Source: Sediminibacillus terrae
GTDB lineage: Bacteria; Bacillota; Bacilli; Bacillales; Amphibacillaceae
Assembly (NCBI RefSeq): GCF_009602435.1
Contig: NZ_VZDQ01000023.1
Location: forward strand, 372,001 to 436,000
Length of the DNA: 64,000 nucleotides
Direction: 5' to 3'
The stretch's first letter is position 1, and each line of letters begins with the position of its first letter. Shown here piece after piece: positions 62,228 to 64,000 of this stretch. The notes below the pieces were generated by a model. It was not told where the DNA came from. It did not search any database and worked only from the letters and a program-made list of their open reading frames with translations. The translations under genes were made by a program, and so were the position numbers.

Positions 62228-62749
62228 ATGATCGTAGTAAGAAGGGGATTGCCCGAGCATGTGAAGGGCATCGCCAGGGTTTGCATAGAGGGAAGACAGG
62301 CTGCAATCGGACATCTGAAGAGTCCAGAGAATCTAAAAAGAAATAACCAGGTGTTTTACAATGATGATCGCATCCGGAAGGAATTAAACGAAACGCAAGG
62401 GTGGGATGGCTATTTTGTCGCCCTCGATGGCGACAACGTTGTAGGAGCCATTGGCGGTGGGATGACAGGAGAAAACACAAGTGAAGTCTACGTATTATAT
62501 TTGGATCCCGAACGCCGAAGGGAAGGAATAGGGACTAAATTGTTACATCACTTAACAGAAATCCAGCGCCATAAGGGGGCCAAAGAGCAGTGGGTTTCCG
62601 TGCTGAAAGGAAACCAAAAAGGAATCCCTTTTTAGGCAAAAGGGTTTCGGTTTGTTCGTGAGAAAGAGGCGTATGGCAACATTGAGGGAGAGAATTATGT
62701 CTCTTTAAGGTATCGGCGTCCCATAGAAAATTCAGGAACATCGCCATGA
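62228..62749 (+). pseudogene. GNAT acetyltransferase interrupted by an in-frame TAG
   Basis: The first 135 codons encode a GNAT domain (RGLPEHVKGIARVC, VYVLYLDPERRREGIGTKLL, VSVLKGNQKGIPF) and stop at TAG 62633-62635. Reading straight through in the same frame gives AKGFRFVREKEAYGNIEGEN YVSLRYRRP to TGA 62747-62749, the expected GNAT C-terminus. Family members usually read GIPFYE(x)AKGF here, so losing three bases (TGA) from TAT GAG would create the TAG. AATGGGAGGG precedes the ATG. Probably a recent pseudogene; amber readthrough or a sequencing error are alternatives. Confidence 0.75.
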
Positions 62750-62842
62750 AATCTTTTTCATCAGGTAGATGAAGGACAAAAACAGGCAGAGTAATGTCGG
62801 AAACGCCGATCTTTGAAATGGATGACCAAGTGGATTTTATGA

Positions 62843-62959
62843 TCCGATTTTCTAGTTGCTGTCCACTGCTCAAATTTTAAATTTGCGCACGCCGTTTACT
62901 CTTCCGAATTTTTCGGTTTGAAAGTCATGGCTCGGCAGAAAACAAGTTGTTATGAATAG
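62843..62959 (+). pseudogene. Remnant of a VOC-family gene
   Basis: The frame open from 62843 to TAG 62957-62959 encodes VHCSNFKFAHAVYSSEFFGL KVMARQ, which resembles the first beta-alpha unit of a VOC protein (pattern FYSEFFGLKV). It has no start codon or C-terminus. An intact VOC gene begins 26 bases downstream. Confidence 0.5.
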
Positions 62960-62984
62960 ATGGAGTAGAAGGAGGGAGTTCATA

Positions 62985-63356
62985 ATGGTAAAAAGCCCGG
63001 TGAAAAACAAAATCAATTTGGTGTTCATCCCTGTATCGGATGTGGAAAAAGCAAAACAGTGGTATGCAAAGATACTAGGTATCCAAGATGGAGAGGTTCA
63101 TTTCGGACATTTATTTGCTGCGGGAATGGACGAAGGATCAGGGATGATACTTGATACGATGCCGATGTGGAGAGATGAAAATGGAAAACTGCCGACACTC
63201 AATGTCCCTGCCATTCAATTCGGGACAGAGGATGTCCGTGCATCCTATCAATTTATGAAAGAAAACGGGGTAGAGCTTGTAACGGAAATCCAACATGGTC
63301 AATTTTTTGTTTTCAAGGATCCCGATGGCAACATGTTGATGGTTTGTGAGGACTAG
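62985..63356 (+). CDS. VOC family protein
   Basis: The 123-residue single VOC domain has NLVFIPVSDVEKAKQWYAKI LGI at the start and QFFVFKDPDGNMLMVCED at the end. The ATG at 62985 follows AAGGAGGGAG; the frame is open from 62952 without a site. No resistance or enzymatic role can be assigned. It probably forms an operon with the GyrI-like gene 31 bases downstream. Confidence 0.83.
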   Translation: MVKSPVKNKINLVFIPVSDVEKAKQWYAKILGIQDGEVHFGHLFAAGMDEGSGMILDTMPMWRDENGKLPTLNVPAIQFGTEDVRASYQFMKENGVELVTEIQHGQFFVFKDPDGNMLMVCED

Positions 63357-63387
63357 TATATAAATATTAACGGAAATGGGTGGAGCA

Positions 63388-63873
63388 ATGAAGTATCAAG
63401 TGGTCACCTTGCCTGCTTACCGGGCAATAGGATTAAAATGGGAAGGCACGTTCGATGAGATTGTGCCAGATTTAAAAAATATAATTGAACAAATGAAGGG
63501 ACGTGCAAGTGAGCTAAAGGAAAAGCTGAATCCGGCTGTACAGTTAGGCTTGTCTTATCATGTAGTGGAAAATGGCTTTGCACATTATGCCGTGTATGAA
63601 GTGGGAGAGAAACAGGAAATCCCGGAGGGGATGGTGGAAATACGGGTGCCTGCATGGACCTATGTGAAGACGTCCCACCCCAAAGGAGAGGATGTTACCA
63701 AGACGTATTCGGACTTGCATCAATGGTTATTCAGTAGTGACTATCATGTGCTTAGAGAAGATGGAATAAAATACTATGACCCTTATATGCCGATTAAACA
63801 TGAATATTATCCTGTGGATCAAGACCCGGAGGACCCGCATTTTGACATTTATATACCGCTTGTGAAAAAATAA
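63388..63873 (+). CDS. GyrI-like effector-binding domain protein
   Basis: The 161-residue stand-alone SHS2-type domain (MKYQVVTLPAYRAIGLKWEG ... LGLSYHVVENGFAHYAVYEV ... VPAWTYVKTSHPKG) resembles the C-terminal ligand-binding domain of AraC-type regulators without DNA-binding part. Members bind or hydrolyse small xenobiotics. ATG 63388 is preferred over 63376, since GGTGGAG lies between them. A terminator follows. Confidence 0.82.
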   Translation: MKYQVVTLPAYRAIGLKWEGTFDEIVPDLKNIIEQMKGRASELKEKLNPAVQLGLSYHVVENGFAHYAVYEVGEKQEIPEGMVEIRVPAWTYVKTSHPKGEDVTKTYSDLHQWLFSSDYHVLREDGIKYYDPYMPIKHEYYPVDQDPEDPHFDIYIPLVKK

Positions 63874-63877
63874 TGAT

Positions 63878-63912
63878 AGGACGTTGATTCAAATGAATCA
63901 ACGTCCTTTTTC
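63878..63912 (+). terminator. Terminator of the GyrI-like gene
   Basis: AGGACGTTGATTCA pairs with TGAATCAACGTCCT with a two-base loop core and a T run. Confidence 0.93.
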
Positions 63913-64000
63913 ATGGAAACCCCGTCTTCGAATGGAGGATTTCATGCTTCTATGAAGAAAAGGGTTAGTAGGACCATAGAATGGGGAAATATATCAAAAC

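Noticed and set aside
1-64000. CRISPR arrays, rRNA, tRNA, complete insertion sequences or prophage genes
   Set aside because: No direct-repeat/spacer pattern, no RNA gene signatures and no transposase or phage structural genes were seen in the window.

Overview
The window is chromosomal DNA of a low- to mid-GC Gram-positive endospore former of the family Bacillaceae. Gene order from degS to minJ matches the Bacillus subtilis degS-minJ region almost gene for gene, and the uvrB-uvrA ... yvlBCD-hprK-lgt-yvoD-ppaX-yvoF block also matches. swrA and comFB are missing. A full CsrA/FliW pair, a Maf-type flagellin glycosyltransferase cassette and Bacillaceae-style intergenic repeats suggest a motile genus related to Oceanobacillus, Virgibacillus or Halobacillus. 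The genus is an inference and was not checked by any search.

Layout: 0.2-5.6 kb, the DegS/DegU two-component system, DegV and the competence genes comFA-comFC. 5.9-11.1 kb, the late flagellar operon (yvyF, flgM, flgN, flgK, flgL, yviE, fliW, csrA), with a near-perfect SigD promoter before flgM. 11.2-12.2 kb, flagellin hag with a SigD promoter and CsrA sites in its leader. 12.3-17.6 kb, an AT-rich insertion relative to B. subtilis that encodes a Maf glycosyltransferase, a methyltransferase, a NeuB-type synthase and a fused CMP-sugar synthetase/HAD phosphatase: a compact set for making CMP-nonulosonate and attaching it to flagellin. 17.7-19.9 kb, three genes of unknown function. 20.1-24.0 kb, yutJ and the flaG-fliD-fliS-fliT operon. 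24.2-29.4 kb, hpf with overlapping SigB and SigH promoters, secA, and prfB with its programmed frameshift. 29.7-38.9 kb, an AI-2E family transporter, yvjA, cccB, ftsE-ftsX with an adjacent M23 hydrolase gene, ctpB and minJ. 39.4-46.9 kb, ywqA (SNF2 helicase), an AAA NTPase, prfC, a VOC protein and a YtkA-like lipoprotein. 47.2-52.1 kb, uvrB-uvrA with a LexA box. 52.5-55.1 kb, a CYP152 P450 and yojF-bshB2 (bacillithiol synthesis). 55.2-61.1 kb, the yvlBCD envelope-stress genes, hprK, lgt, yvoD, ppaX and yvoF. 61.4-63.9 kb, acetyltransferases (one interrupted by an amber codon), VOC proteins and a GyrI-like protein.

The genes form connected circuits. FlgM, FliW and CsrA tune flagellin synthesis; Hag, FliS, FliD, FlgK and FlgL build the filament; and the Maf cassette probably decorates the Ser/Thr-rich centre of Hag.

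The most interesting non-coding observation is the prfC leader. A well-spaced ribosome binding site drives a two-codon start-stop reading frame (ATG TAA). Just downstream lies a stem that would hide the prfC ribosome binding site. A ribosome slow to terminate on that frame would cover the 5-prime arm and free prfC, so the layout looks like autoregulation of release factor 3 by termination efficiency. The second candidate is the self-contained phosphorylated-route nonulosonate/flagellin glycosylation cassette. The third is the unknown three-gene block at 17.7-19.9 kb, whose last two frames may be one protein broken by a +1 shift.
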